A DNA stretch of 64,000 nucleotides from Paradesertivirga superstes (GCF_037622515.1 NZ_JBBJCN010000001.1:992001-1056000); one strand, 5' to 3'; shown: positions 10,104 to 18,656, counted from the stretch's first letter. The notes: generated from the letters alone by a model not told the origin. Numbers and translations: made by a program.

Positions 10104-10396
10104 AGTCGGCATCGGGTAGTTAAATCTATGAATAAACCTGAAAGACTGACGCAAGTAGTAGGAGTTTTACAATCGGGTTAAAAAGCCCTGATCGAAAGCC
10201 TCATAATGGAGCATTTGATAAATGTCGCCCGTTTCCGCAATCTTTATCTATCCTTTTTAACGTTGCCCCAGCTGATAATCTTTAACAGTAGCTTCTTGAC
10301 ACGGAAAGCAAGAGAGGAGAACGCGATATTCTTTTATCCGGGGAACATCCGCATAACTGGATACAAACATATACCAATCGCCCTGTAACAGCAAGA

Positions 10397-10963
10397 TTAA
10401 AACAATATATACTTATAAAACAACCGCCTTCCAAAAAACCAGAGCGCCAGACAGCCCGCCACCAGGGACAGAACACTAAGCCATGCCATCCACCCCCTTC
10501 CCCGACTGCTCACCTCCCTTAGCTTTTCATTTCTGCTGATTTTTTCTTTCATTTTAAGGGTACTGGTCGCGGAGGAATCCCGACTCAATAAATTATGGCT
10601 TAAACTTGCGCCCGCAGAATTTTGCCACATTGAATGATCTCCTGAAATTATCAGGGATGATGCTTTGCCACTGAAACCTTTATCTAAGGAATAGGAAAAT
10701 TCGCCTTCCGGAACAATACTAACCCGGCTCCTGTATTTCGCAGAATCGGAATACAGGTAAAGCATTTCAGTCCTTTGCTTTTGCATTACTTCCAGTTTAG
10801 TTTTTTGTTGTTCTTCCTTTATGGTTAGGCTGTCTGATTTCAGTATGCTTTTGCTTTTTAATACTGTGCAGGATGAAAAAAGCAATAGAATAAGGCCGAA
10901 TTTTATGGCGCGGCCGCCGCAAGCTTTCGGGCTTGTTTTTTGGGTATGATCTTGTTTTTGCAT
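10397..10963 (-). CDS. Hypothetical lipoprotein with C-terminal membrane anchor
   Basis: 188 residues. A lysine-rich start is followed by FGLILLLFSSC, a lipobox-like signal, then a charged coiled-coil-like stretch (residues about 40-70), a beta-rich middle, and a C-terminal transmembrane helix WLSVLSLVAGCLALWFFG. I do not recognise a family. It lies just downstream, in the same orientation, of a truncated phage/ICE-type cell-wall hydrolase, an arrangement that suggests a leftover of the same mobile element. Function unknown. Confidence 0.5.
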   Translation of the reverse strand: MQKQDHTQKTSPKACGGRAIKFGLILLLFSSCTVLKSKSILKSDSLTIKEEQQKTKLEVMQKQRTEMLYLYSDSAKYRSRVSIVPEGEFSYSLDKGFSGKASSLIISGDHSMWQNSAGASLSHNLLSRDSSATSTLKMKEKISRNEKLREVSSRGRGWMAWLSVLSLVAGCLALWFFGRRLFYKYILF

Positions 10964-11145
10964 CTCATTATTTGTTATGTTAATTATTAGAGCTTGAAAA
11001 ATATGGTGGATATGAATAAGCGATAAATCCTTATTCTCTTAAATAGGGCGATCAAATGTTCAGGATCTCTCCTGGCGTCGGGATGACAAAAACCGCTCAG
11101 GATCTCGCGCCGAATACAAAACACCGGCAAGCCCGGGAACCAGTG

Positions 11146-11502
11146 TCACAAATCCCCAACCCAATTTGCAACCATGTGTACAGTACTTTTCAACCTTCTC
11201 TTCTTATACACCCCGTCACCTTCCCTGCTCCCAGCCTCATTTGTGTTCCCTTCAACCGTAAGCAGCCAGGAATCATTCCACGAATCCACAAAGCCGCAAT
11301 GGGCGATCCGCCCTTTTGAGGCGAAGAAAATTCCGAATACATCGCCCGGAGAAGGCTTATTGGTTTGCCTTTGCATGCCGGATGGCTGAATGTTCGGGTG
11401 CGGGATTTTAGCGTAAACGCTCTTCCCGCGCTGCCATACCAGCTTTGAAGCCGGAAACAGATCGGGCGACCAAGCGCTGCGGGGATTTGTTAAAACCCGC
11501 AT
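11146..11502 (-). pseudogene. Truncated cell-wall hydrolase (NlpC/P60- or CHAP-like, mobile-element type)
   Basis: 118 residues matching only the C-terminal part of the small peptidoglycan hydrolases common in Bacteroidota prophages and conjugative elements. NPRSAWSPDLFP, GRIAHCGFV and VEGNTNEAGSREGDGVYKKR are typical landmarks, with the catalytic-type His in RIAHCG. Intact members start about 60-80 residues earlier with a PWCAAFVSW-like segment carrying the catalytic Cys. That part is missing: an in-frame TAA lies two codons upstream of the ATG, and no matching segment appears in other frames. It is therefore probably inactive. The break lies within about 20 bp of the start of the divergent SPOR gene, which suggests a recombination junction. 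Confidence 0.65.
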
Positions 11503-11517
11503 TTCCGATTATATATT

Positions 11518-11973
11518 GTGCCTCCAAGATTGCGCAACAGTATTATCACTGAATCTCCAAAATCTATTAAGGCCACACAACTTGATTCTATCAATCAAAC
11601 CATAGACGATGGTATACTTTTGCATTCCAAAAGTCGATCAGTTCCAAAAACTGCAGATGGAGCAACAAATCCCCAACCGGGCAGATTGAAGAATGAGGAG
11701 GCAATTGATAATGAAGGCGTTATGAATTTCGCAGTAATAATAGGGAAAGCTGATAACATGACAAGTATCAAACAACAACAGGAATTAATATATAAGATAT
11801 TACACAGGGCTTCGTTTCCAATGCAAAATGATAAACTTCACCGATTGGTAATTACCGGTTTTTCTAATAAAAAAATGGCAGAGGAAGCTTTTCAAAAGCT
11901 TCTTAAAAATGGGCTAAAAGGAGGGTATATCTTACCTTATAAGGTAAAATTTACGAAGCTTGTACCGATTTGA
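11518..11973 (+). CDS. SPOR-like domain protein, possibly N-terminally truncated
   Basis: The frame starts at a GTG and gives 151 residues. The last 80 (FAVIIGKADNMTSIKQQQEL... HRLVITGFSNKKMAEEAFQKL) have the alternating pattern of SPOR domains, which bind denuded glycan strands at division septa. No signal peptide or membrane anchor precedes the domain, although SPOR proteins normally carry one. The open frame extends upstream to 11494 without an ATG, so the true N-terminus may have been lost at the junction shared with the truncated hydrolase. An internal ATG at 11722 could express just the SPOR domain. Confidence 0.5.
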   Translation: MPPRLRNSIITESPKSIKATQLDSINQTIDDGILLHSKSRSVPKTADGATNPQPGRLKNEEAIDNEGVMNFAVIIGKADNMTSIKQQQELIYKILHRASFPMQNDKLHRLVITGFSNKKMAEEAFQKLLKNGLKGGYILPYKVKFTKLVPI

Positions 11974-12008
11974 TCAATGTATGTTTAATGCTAAACAAGT
12001 AGACAATA

Positions 12009-12188
12009 ATGGAAAAGATTAAGGATTGCAGCAAGGCGATTTCAGGAGACTTTATTCTTTATAAAGGGTTTCTTTATACGCTAAATCAAATTGAAATCAT
12101 TGATGAGGTTTTCAGACTTACGTTAGATAAAGATAAAGTAATTGACATTGTGAGTGATTCAAAGTTTACAATATACCGAATACAATAA
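12009..12188 (+). CDS. Small hypothetical protein (59 aa)
   Basis: ATG at 12009, stop TAA at 12186-12188. The product begins MEKIKDCSKAISGDFILYKG and ends FTIYRIQ. Its composition is protein-like and it follows the SPOR gene by 35 bp on the same strand. No family is recognised and no membrane segment or signal is present. Evidence is limited to the open frame and spacing. Confidence 0.35.
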   Translation: MEKIKDCSKAISGDFILYKGFLYTLNQIEIIDEVFRLTLDKDKVIDIVSDSKFTIYRIQ

Positions 12189-12440
12189 TGCTTATTTATC
12201 TTTTCAGATTCAGATTTAACTTGTCCCCTGTTCTAACTAGGTTTTGGAGCTTTTAGGATAAGGAGTATTAAATGTATTATTCTTTTATCTGGCACTTGAT
12301 TATATAGGACGATTTCAAAACTTCTGTCTCATTAACCTTCAATCTTAAGGCTAAATATTTGGAAGCTCACAAATATTCATTACAAACACATTGATATTGA
12401 GTCAACTAGCTTTAATAATTCGTTTGGCATATTAAATGTA

Positions 12441-12614
12441 ATGTTTAGTAATATGAAAGTATTCAACCTTAAAATGTCACCCGCCCTAAATGAAACTCAA
12501 AAATTATTTAAGGCTATTTTAGGAAAAGATACGAACGCATTTAAATCTACAAGGATGCAATTTCTACGCAATAATCAGGCATATAATTCCAAGTTTTTAG
12601 GATTTATCGCTTGA
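12441..12614 (+). CDS. Doubtful small ORF (57 aa)
   Basis: The frame MFSNMKVFNLKMSPALNETQ... ends with TGA at 12612. The lysine- and glutamine-rich sequence could be a fragment of a larger helical protein. There is no recognisable ribosome-binding site and no family match. It is listed because the surrounding 580 bp hold nothing else that looks coding. Confidence 0.18.
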   Translation: MFSNMKVFNLKMSPALNETQKLFKAILGKDTNAFKSTRMQFLRNNQAYNSKFLGFIA

Positions 12615-12766
12615 TCAAAGGTTGTGGTATCTCCCCCGAGCATACGCCTTAGGTTTTTGAGAAGTATTACCGGGTAAACAAAAACGGGAATCAGGGTTCT
12701 GGGATTGGAGTGCCAAACACGGGTTATAAACCCTGAAATTGAAATGCAGGAAATAACGAAAATATT

Positions 12767-13261
12767 TCACTTAGGTTTTTTAGGACGCAGTATGTTGCTG
12801 GCTGTCTTTATTATCATATTTCTAAGCTCTTCTTCACTTTTTGCAGCCTTTTCTGCAGCTTCTTCAAGCTTTTTACGTTCAAGAAATTTCTGTGTGTTTT
12901 CAAGAATCCAAACGGCTACTTTCTTTACCTGCCCTTCCTTGTTCATTAATGGAGAGTAAACGAAAGACACCACAATATCTTCCTCCTTTCCATGGCGGAT
13001 TAGCGTAAGTTCTTCTTCAATAGCATAATAAGGTTTGCCGGTTTTTATAACTTTATATAGAAAAGCTTCGTAAAATTGCCTGAATTCTGCGAAGACATTC
13101 CAAAAATATTTTCCCACAATGGCATCATAATGTTTACCTACTACCTGCAGAAAACTTTCATTAACAATCTCACAAGTTAAGGTAGCAGCATCCAAAACAC
13201 AAATCCCAATGGGAGCATTCAGTACTAAATCGTGTAGGTATGCCTCGTCATCAATTTCCAT
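12767..13261 (-). CDS. Stand-alone PAS domain protein
   Basis: 164 residues. A single PAS fold runs from about residue 8 to 125 (APIGICVLDAATLTCEIVNESFLQVVGK, then a YSPLMNKEGQVKKVAVWILENT end), followed by a charged coiled coil (ERKKLEEAAEKAAKSEEEL) and a short basic tail ending in RPKKPK. This is the sensory half of PAS histidine kinases, without kinase or output domains. It could be a naturally small sensor or a kinase cut off after the coiled coil; the coding frame ends with a clean stop and nothing kinase-like follows. Isolated, with over 100 bp on each side. Confidence 0.75.
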   Translation of the reverse strand: MEIDDEAYLHDLVLNAPIGICVLDAATLTCEIVNESFLQVVGKHYDAIVGKYFWNVFAEFRQFYEAFLYKVIKTGKPYYAIEEELTLIRHGKEEDIVVSFVYSPLMNKEGQVKKVAVWILENTQKFLERKKLEEAAEKAAKSEEELRNMIIKTASNILRPKKPK

Positions 13262-13679
13262 GTAGATATTAATCCTAAGTTATAATTGCAAATAGATCAG
13301 CAGATCCAGGCATTCTAAAGATTCACACCATCTACCTTATAAGGCTAAATGTATAAAAGCGGCTTAGTAATAACATAGTAGCAAGAAAATGGGTAATGAT
13401 AGTATCACGTAGCAATGAGATTTTGAAACTTAACTTTCAATTTTTATTGCCGCTTCATTGATCATGCCATCGACCCCATTCTGGATTTCTATGATTATTC
13501 AATTTACAAGAGCGAGCGCCCTTTTCATCTTTGGCGCAATGAATTTATAACTTCCTTTTCCTGAAATGCTCAGAAAAATAGTATTCGTCCATAGCTGATT
13601 GAGCATAGATCCGCTATTAAATCTAGCCAGTAATATTTACAAACACAAATACAATATATCGTGAAGTTATATCATTAAA
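13262..13679. other. Non-coding region, possible coding relic
   Basis: No supported gene. On the minus strand a frame between about 13620 and 13430 reads SMLNQLWTNTIFLSISGKG, then continues past one TGA to AAIKIES. It may be a decayed coding fragment, but no family is recognised. Confidence 0.3.
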
Positions 13680-13736
13680 AGTTTACACAAAGTTCAGCTT
13701 TAGACTGCTGAAGCGTCCAAAAGATTGCCGAGCATA
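13680..13736 (+). repeat. 57-bp dispersed repeat, copy 1
   Basis: Matches 21484-21540 in the same orientation over 57 bp with about five mismatches. It contains a small inverted repeat, TTCAGC...GCTGAA, around TTTAGACT, and ends in CCGAGCATA. It abuts the larger nested repeat that starts around 13730. Confidence 0.75.
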
Positions 13737-13755
13737 CCCCCCGCTACCGCGAGCA

Positions 13756-13885
13756 CAATGTCGTTAAGTTAAGAGTTTGTTCACTGAACTATCAATGACT
13801 CAAAGGTTTCCGAAATTTTAAGCCGACATTCAAGTGTCAGACACCTCAAAGGTGTCTGACACTTTTCCTTAACTTAACGACATTG
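13756..13885 (+). repeat. MITE-like palindromic element, copy 1 (130 bp)
   Basis: The ends are a perfect 18-bp inverted repeat, CAATGTCGTTAAGTTAAG and its complement. Inside, at 13832-13864, is a perfect 15-bp stem (AAGTGTCAGACACCT) with a CAA loop. There is no coding capacity. A second copy is at 18506-18636. The bracketing bases (ACCGCGAGC-like on both sides) belong to a larger host repeat. Confidence 0.8.
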
Positions 13886-13943
13886 ACCGCGAGCGTACCC
13901 CTTGTTTTAAAGCGATTGCTGGTTCGGGCTTGCAGCTCGGACC
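13886..13943 (+). repeat. Arm of larger dispersed repeat, inverted relative to 18458-18505
   Basis: Contains GCTGGTTCGGGCTTGCAGCT and CGCGAGCG. The reverse complement closely matches 18458-18505, including the GTCCGAGCT and CGAACCAGCAA segments. Together with the GCTACCGCGAGC stretch left of the MITE-like element, it forms a host repeat that the smaller element interrupts. Confidence 0.65.
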
Positions 13944-14509
13944 TCTTTACATGAATCAAGTTCCAGGACTCCTCTGTTACCGCAATAATCTATTGCACTG
14001 CTGTACTGAGATTCGTTTACATAGGAACAACAGGATTTCGATGAATATAATCAACCTTTTAATCATCACTTCATGGCTCCATAGTTCTATCGGTTTATTA
14101 TGCTGCTGCCAAAACTGCATCCCTTCACATTACTATTTTTCAAGCTTATGACCACACCAATAGTTTTGCTACTTTCATTTTGAGCTAGACAAGCAATTTA
14201 ACTCACTGAAGCACAATTAACTTTGTCTGCCAGATTTCTGATACTTCATTCGCTCAAATCCTGAGCCATTTAAGACCTTTTGAATATCTATTTAGCCTGC
14301 TGACTCTTGACGATGTGTGTTTAAAGTAAATGAGCGAATATCTAAAAAATTCGGCGATGAAATACTAAACCTTTCACGTAATAATTGAGAAACCATTTTC
14401 GTTGATCTATGTTTATGAAATCCGAGTACTCGCCCACTGTAAAGTGATGATCTTAAAAGGATACAGTAAGTGCTCGATTTCAATATTATCATTTTAGTCA
14501 AATTAGTAA
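13944..14509. other. Intergenic region upstream of heme oxygenase
   Basis: About 565 bp with no supported gene. Short frames on both strands (for example 69 codons at 14292-14501 on the minus strand) have no recognisable features. The right end should carry the promoter of the heme oxygenase/phytochrome unit, but I cannot point to a consensus -7 box. Confidence 0.4.
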
Positions 14510-14521
14510 CTAAACATTATT

Positions 14522-15124
14522 TTGTCTTTTCATTTTTCTTTGAACTTTTCCGATCAACTAAAATCTCAAACACTGGCACGGCATCAAAACCTTGAAAAGC
14601 TGTTGATGCAAAAAATGCGTTCGGTTAATTCCGTCCAGGATTACCTTCAAATACTATCGTGGTTCTACAGCTTTTTCGGCAGTTTGGAGATCCTGGTAAA
14701 CAATTTTATTCGAAGCTCTGAGCTGGAAGATTATTTGCAACGCAGAAAAGCTTCTAATTTAAAAAACGACATTCTCTACTTTAAGGGCACATGCCCTGAA
14801 CTTGCAAGCGGCATGGAACTTCCTCTAATTCAAAATTGGGAAGAAGCTTTGGGGGCTCTCTATGTAATGGAGGGTTCAACTCTTGGTGGCCCTATCATTG
14901 CCGGTCTTATGCGCAGACAGCTTGACTGGGCAGGCAAAGAGGGCTTTTCATTTTTTGAGTGCTATGGAGATAATACACAAGCAATGTGGCTCCGTTTTAA
15001 ATCTGCCCTAAATTCTAAAATCACTGCAGATGAACAAAAACAGTGTGTAATCAGGGTAGCTGATGACACATTCGGCAAATTTGAAAGGTTCATCGTAAAC
15101 AACAGACACCTAAACACTCGCTGA
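14522..15124 (+). CDS. bphO: Biliverdin-producing heme oxygenase
   Basis: 200 residues of the HemO/BphO family. The proximal heme ligand is the His in LARHQNLE near residue 22, and GALYVMEGSTLGGPIIAG is the family's distal-helix signature. It opens heme to biliverdin, the chromophore for the phytochrome whose ATG lies 7 bp downstream, so the two genes form a chromophore-plus-receptor operon. The only in-frame start ahead of the domain is TTG at 14522 (or ATT at 14516/14519); the next ATG would remove the heme-ligand helix. A non-ATG start may keep enzyme levels low. The frame is closed by TAA at 14507-14509. Confidence 0.9.
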   Translation: MSFHFSLNFSDQLKSQTLARHQNLEKLLMQKMRSVNSVQDYLQILSWFYSFFGSLEILVNNFIRSSELEDYLQRRKASNLKNDILYFKGTCPELASGMELPLIQNWEEALGALYVMEGSTLGGPIIAGLMRRQLDWAGKEGFSFFECYGDNTQAMWLRFKSALNSKITADEQKQCVIRVADDTFGKFERFIVNNRHLNTR

Positions 15125-15131
15125 CAATATT

Positions 15132-17342
15132 ATGAATACCGACTCGATCGACCTTAGTAATTGCGATAATGAACCTATTCATACACCAGGGGCTATTCAG
15201 TCTCATGGTTTTCTAATCGTACTTGACAAATCCCTCATCATTACCTATCACAGTCAGAATGTAGCTGAGTTCCTGGTGGGAATACCCTCAGCTATCCTTG
15301 GCCGTGCAATTAGTGAGATTGAACCTCTTATCGGGAAAAACGAACCACCTAACTTTATTCATCAGCTAATCACCTTTGGTAAAACTATCGGATTCAGCCA
15401 AACAAACCCCTTTAATACCGATATAAATGGAAAACCTTTTTATTTAATCATTTCTCAAAGCGATGATTTGTATACCCTCGAATTTGAGCCGGCGACATCA
15501 GAAAAGAAACTGGATGTTCAGCGAATGATTGGCAGTAGTATTTCTCAAATGCTTGCTGATAAAAATCTTTCCAACTTGCTAAATAATACTGCCCAGCAGG
15601 TTAAAAAAGTGATTAATTATGACAGAGTAATGATTTACCGCTTTGCAGCCGATGGCCATGGTGAAGTGATAGCGGAGTCTAAGAATGATGATTTGGACTC
15701 GTGGTTGGGACTACATTATCCTGCCTCTGATATTCCCAGGCAGGCACGTGAACTTTATAAAATTAATCTTACCCGGCTTATTGCGGATGTGCATGCAGAA
15801 CCTTCCCGCATTGTAACGACGACAGAAGAAAACAGCCGGCTCCTTAATCTTACCAATGCACAGCTCAGGGCAGTATCGCCTATCCATATTCAATATTTGA
15901 AGAATATGAAAGTAGCATCCAGCTTTAGTATTTCATTAATGTATAAGGATGAATTGTGGGGCTTAATAGCTTGTCATAATTATTCTCCTTGCTTCATAGA
16001 CTTCAAGTCCAGGCAGTCGGCCCAACTCATTGGCCAGATTCTTTCATCTGCTCTCGAATTTCGGCACGAGGAAGAAAATCAGAAGGTTAAAGAACGATAT
16101 AAAGCTGCTGTAGACGATCTGATCAGACAGATGCAGAAAAGCAGCAGTGTAGAGGAAGCCCTTACTGCTAATCGTACTACCCTACTGGATATTACCGATG
16201 CCACCGGAACGGTATTAGTTTTTGAAAATAACATCACAACCGTCGGACTCACACCAGATAATAGTCAACTTGAAAAACTATTAGCATGGATAAAAATGAA
16301 CATAAATGGTTCTATCTTCCACACCAATCACCTGTCTTCAGTATATGTTGGTGCGGCGAACTATGCCGATAAAGCAAGCGGCATGCTGGTAATCATCTTA
16401 TCCAGAGAGCTGAATGAATATGTAATATGGTTCAAACCCGAGCTTTTGCAGGAAATTAAATGGGCAGGTAATCCGGATAAGCCTGCCGAAATAACCGGAC
16501 AGGGTTTACTGCATATTTCGCCCAGACGTTCCTTCGAAGCCTGGTCAGAAACGGTTTCAAAAACTTCTTTGAATTGGTCGCACGAAGAGATCCAATCCGT
16601 AATGCGCCTCAAAGCTGAAATAATTTATTCTATTAATCAAAAAGCAAGTGAAATCAGGTTGCTAAACGAAAAATTGAAGAATGCCTACGAAGAACTTGAT
16701 ACATTCAGCTATACGATCTCACATGATTTAAAAAACCCTTTATCGACCATAAGAAGCTACGCACAGCTGGTACTCAGAGATAAGAGCATTAGCCCCAAAT
16801 CACAAAAAATGCTTGATAGAATTGTTGCCGGAACAGACAAAATGAACAACATGGTTAAGGAAGTTCTGGAATATTCGCGTATAGGAACGGCTGATATAGG
16901 CACTGCTAAAATTGAGATGAGACCTCTGCTGGAAGAAATGATCAAGGATTTAAAATTAGCCTATCAAGCCGAACATATTGTGGTGTCTATCGCTGAGACA
17001 CCCGATACAAAGGGAGATCAGGTGATGATCTCACAGATCTTTTCCAATTTAATTAGTAACGCCATCAAATATTCATTGATACGTCAAGATCCCCAAATCA
17101 GCATTAACGGCACTGTTCAGGATGATCAGGTTACTTATTGTGTAAAAGATAATGGAATTGGTATAGATACAAACCAACTTCCGCATGTGTTTGAGCTGTT
17201 TAAAAGGCTGGATAATGTAGAGAATATAGAAGGTACGGGTGTTGGGCTGGCTATAGTTAAAAGAATAGTAGAAAAACATAAGGGTAAGATTTGGGTAGAA
17301 AGTGAACTCGGAAAGGGATCTTCATTTTATGTGACCTTCTAA
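15132..17342 (+). CDS. bphP: Bacteriophytochrome histidine kinase
   Basis: 736 residues. The domain order is PAS (to about 115), GAF (about 145-310), PHY (about 325-500), HisKA and HATPase. Cys11 in SNCDNEPIH is at the position that binds biliverdin in bacteriophytochromes, and PASDIPRQARELY in the GAF domain is the chromophore-pocket signature. The phospho-acceptor His is in YTISHDLKNPLST (about residue 531), and the ATPase boxes include NLISNAIKYS, DNGIGI and GTGVGLAIVKRIV. It should sense red/far-red light and phosphorylate a response regulator not encoded next to it; the orphan receiver at 328-735 is one candidate. It is co-transcribed with the heme oxygenase. Confidence 0.95.
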   Translation: MNTDSIDLSNCDNEPIHTPGAIQSHGFLIVLDKSLIITYHSQNVAEFLVGIPSAILGRAISEIEPLIGKNEPPNFIHQLITFGKTIGFSQTNPFNTDINGKPFYLIISQSDDLYTLEFEPATSEKKLDVQRMIGSSISQMLADKNLSNLLNNTAQQVKKVINYDRVMIYRFAADGHGEVIAESKNDDLDSWLGLHYPASDIPRQARELYKINLTRLIADVHAEPSRIVTTTEENSRLLNLTNAQLRAVSPIHIQYLKNMKVASSFSISLMYKDELWGLIACHNYSPCFIDFKSRQSAQLIGQILSSALEFRHEEENQKVKERYKAAVDDLIRQMQKSSSVEEALTANRTTLLDITDATGTVLVFENNITTVGLTPDNSQLEKLLAWIKMNINGSIFHTNHLSSVYVGAANYADKASGMLVIILSRELNEYVIWFKPELLQEIKWAGNPDKPAEITGQGLLHISPRRSFEAWSETVSKTSLNWSHEEIQSVMRLKAEIIYSINQKASEIRLLNEKLKNAYEELDTFSYTISHDLKNPLSTIRSYAQLVLRDKSISPKSQKMLDRIVAGTDKMNNMVKEVLEYSRIGTADIGTAKIEMRPLLEEMIKDLKLAYQAEHIVVSIAETPDTKGDQVMISQIFSNLISNAIKYSLIRQDPQISINGTVQDDQVTYCVKDNGIGIDTNQLPHVFELFKRLDNVENIEGTGVGLAIVKRIVEKHKGKIWVESELGKGSSFYVTF

Positions 17343-17398
17343 AATGGTATTTCTTTGCTCTTCGGATACGGTAATCATTATACCTATAAAGAAATTAG

Positions 17399-17550
17399 CA
17401 GCCTGAATTTGTCGGGGAGTTTAAAGTGATGCTTCTAAACCGAGCTAATAGGGTTTTGGGGATCATTGAAATTAGTATTGGTGGTACTAGCTCGACAGTA
17501 GCCGATCCAAAGATAATCATAGGTTGGGTGAGGTTAGTCATGCTGCATTG
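17399..17550 (+). pseudogene. RadC/JAB-domain fragment
   Basis: A plus-strand frame after the phytochrome reads PEFVGEFKVMLLNRANRVLG, then IIEISIGGTSSTVADPKIII. This matches the core of RadC-type JAB proteins (EEFKVLLLNRANKVLG...EISxGGxSGTVxDPK). The next expected block, with the HNHPSG metal-binding motif, is missing, and the frame turns to unrelated sequence. RadC proteins are frequent cargo of Bacteroidota mobile elements, so this is probably a relic of an old insertion. The minus-strand GAF gene ends 40 bp further on. Confidence 0.6.
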
Positions 17551-17589
17551 GCGAGTAAGTTTGGGGGCATGGCTATGCAACATTTGTTA

Positions 17590-18300
17590 TCATTGAGTTC
17601 TGGTAAAATCCACTATAGTCCGAATTCTTTCATCAAGCTGGTTTACTGCCTGGTTCAATAAGCTTAAATATTCACTGTTTAGGTCTGTCTGTTCTTCATT
17701 AATAAGATCCATCACCCCAAGTATAGAAGATACTGGCACCCTTAAGTCGTGCGATTGAATACGGGCGATCTCCGATAAAGCATCGTTTTGTTTTTGCAAG
17801 GTTTTAAGCGCAAAATCCAGCTCCATAACATGGCTCACCTGATTTGCCAATGCCGTTAAACTGTGTTGTTGTTCCGGACTTAAGGTTTTAGGCTGTAAAT
17901 CGTATACACACAATGTTCCAACATTAAATCCATCGTGCGATTTGAGGTTGGCGCTGGCATAAAAACGGATATGAGGATTATTAGCCACTACAGGAATATC
18001 TGAAAACCGACTGTCGAGAGATGCGTCCTCTACAATCATGATCTCATCATTCTGTATAGCATGCGTGCAAAACGATGTCTTTCTCGGCATTTCACTAACA
18101 TCCACTCCCAAATTAGCTTTTATCCATTGTACATCCTGGTCCATTAAAGTAATTAATGAAATGGGCGTTCCACAAATTTGGGATGCCAGCATTACCAGTT
18201 CATTTAACTCTTTTTCTCTATTGATATTGAAATCTAAATATCGATGCGTAGCATTAAGCCTGGCTGCTTCTTTAGCTGTATCGAACGTGTTATTTGCCAT
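17590..18300 (-). CDS. GAF sensor protein with kinase dimerisation helix but no ATPase domain
   Basis: About 236 residues from the ATG at 18298-18300; an upstream ATG at 18360 adds 20 residues with no feature. A GAF domain spans about residues 25-165 (ASQICGTPISLITLMDQDVQWIKAN, RKTSFCTHAIQ, HDGFNVGTLCVYD). It is followed by a coiled coil and a HisKA-like helix with His in IQSHDLRVPVSSILGVMD. The protein stops at IVDFTRTQ, before any HATPase domain, so it cannot phosphorylate itself. It might serve as a phosphotransfer or dimerisation partner for another kinase, or be a truncated kinase. The stop is clean and no ATPase remnant follows. Confidence 0.8.
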   Translation of the reverse strand: MANNTFDTAKEAARLNATHRYLDFNINREKELNELVMLASQICGTPISLITLMDQDVQWIKANLGVDVSEMPRKTSFCTHAIQNDEIMIVEDASLDSRFSDIPVVANNPHIRFYASANLKSHDGFNVGTLCVYDLQPKTLSPEQQHSLTALANQVSHVMELDFALKTLQKQNDALSEIARIQSHDLRVPVSSILGVMDLINEEQTDLNSEYLSLLNQAVNQLDERIRTIVDFTRTQ

Positions 18301-18457
18301 AGGATTTTTAAAGGTTAATGTACGCAAATTTGAGTAGATAGGTTCAGTTTTTACAATCAATAAGTATTAACCGGGTGTAAAATAAAAAATTGCTTTTGAT
18401 TATAAATGCGGATCATCAGTAGCTCATGACCGGAAAGATAAAAATCTTTTATAAAAA

Positions 18458-18505
18458 GTCCGAGCTACAAGCTCGAACCAGCAAATCTTCAGCTAAGCTC
18501 GCGTT
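18458..18505 (-). repeat. Arm of larger dispersed repeat, inverted copy
   Basis: Contains GTCCGAGCTACAAGCTCG (itself a near-palindrome) followed by AACCAGCAAATC and AAGCTCGCG. It is the inverted counterpart of 13886-13943. The matching outer segment on the other side of the MITE-like element is 18637-18656 (AGCTCGCGGTAGCAGGGGCT). Confidence 0.65.
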
Positions 18506-18636
18506 CAATGTTGTTAAGTTAAGAGCTTGTTTACTGAACCATCAATGCCTCAAAGGTTTCCGAAAATTTTAAGCCGACATTCAAGTGTCAGACACCTCAA
18601 AGGTGTCAGACACTTTTCCTTAACTTAACGACATTG
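18506..18636 (+). repeat. MITE-like palindromic element, copy 2 (131 bp)
   Basis: Same element as 13756-13885. The left end CAATGTTGTTAAGTTAAG has one change from the right-end complement. The central hairpin (AAGTGTCAGACACCT arm) has one mismatched base pair. It is about 90% identical to copy 1 by eye. It lies between the GAF gene start and the stop codon of the multi-PAS kinase, which is only 21 bp away. Confidence 0.8.
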
Positions 18637-18656
18637 AGCTCGCGGTAGCAGGGGCT

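Noticed and set aside
10206..10388. 60-codon plus-strand frame between the pectinesterase-like gene and the lipoprotein
   Set aside because: No domain or signal. The overlapping minus-strand frame is equally unconvincing, so neither is supported.
14292..14501. 69-codon minus-strand frame upstream of heme oxygenase
   Set aside because: No recognisable features, no start context, and it lies in the probable promoter region of bphO.
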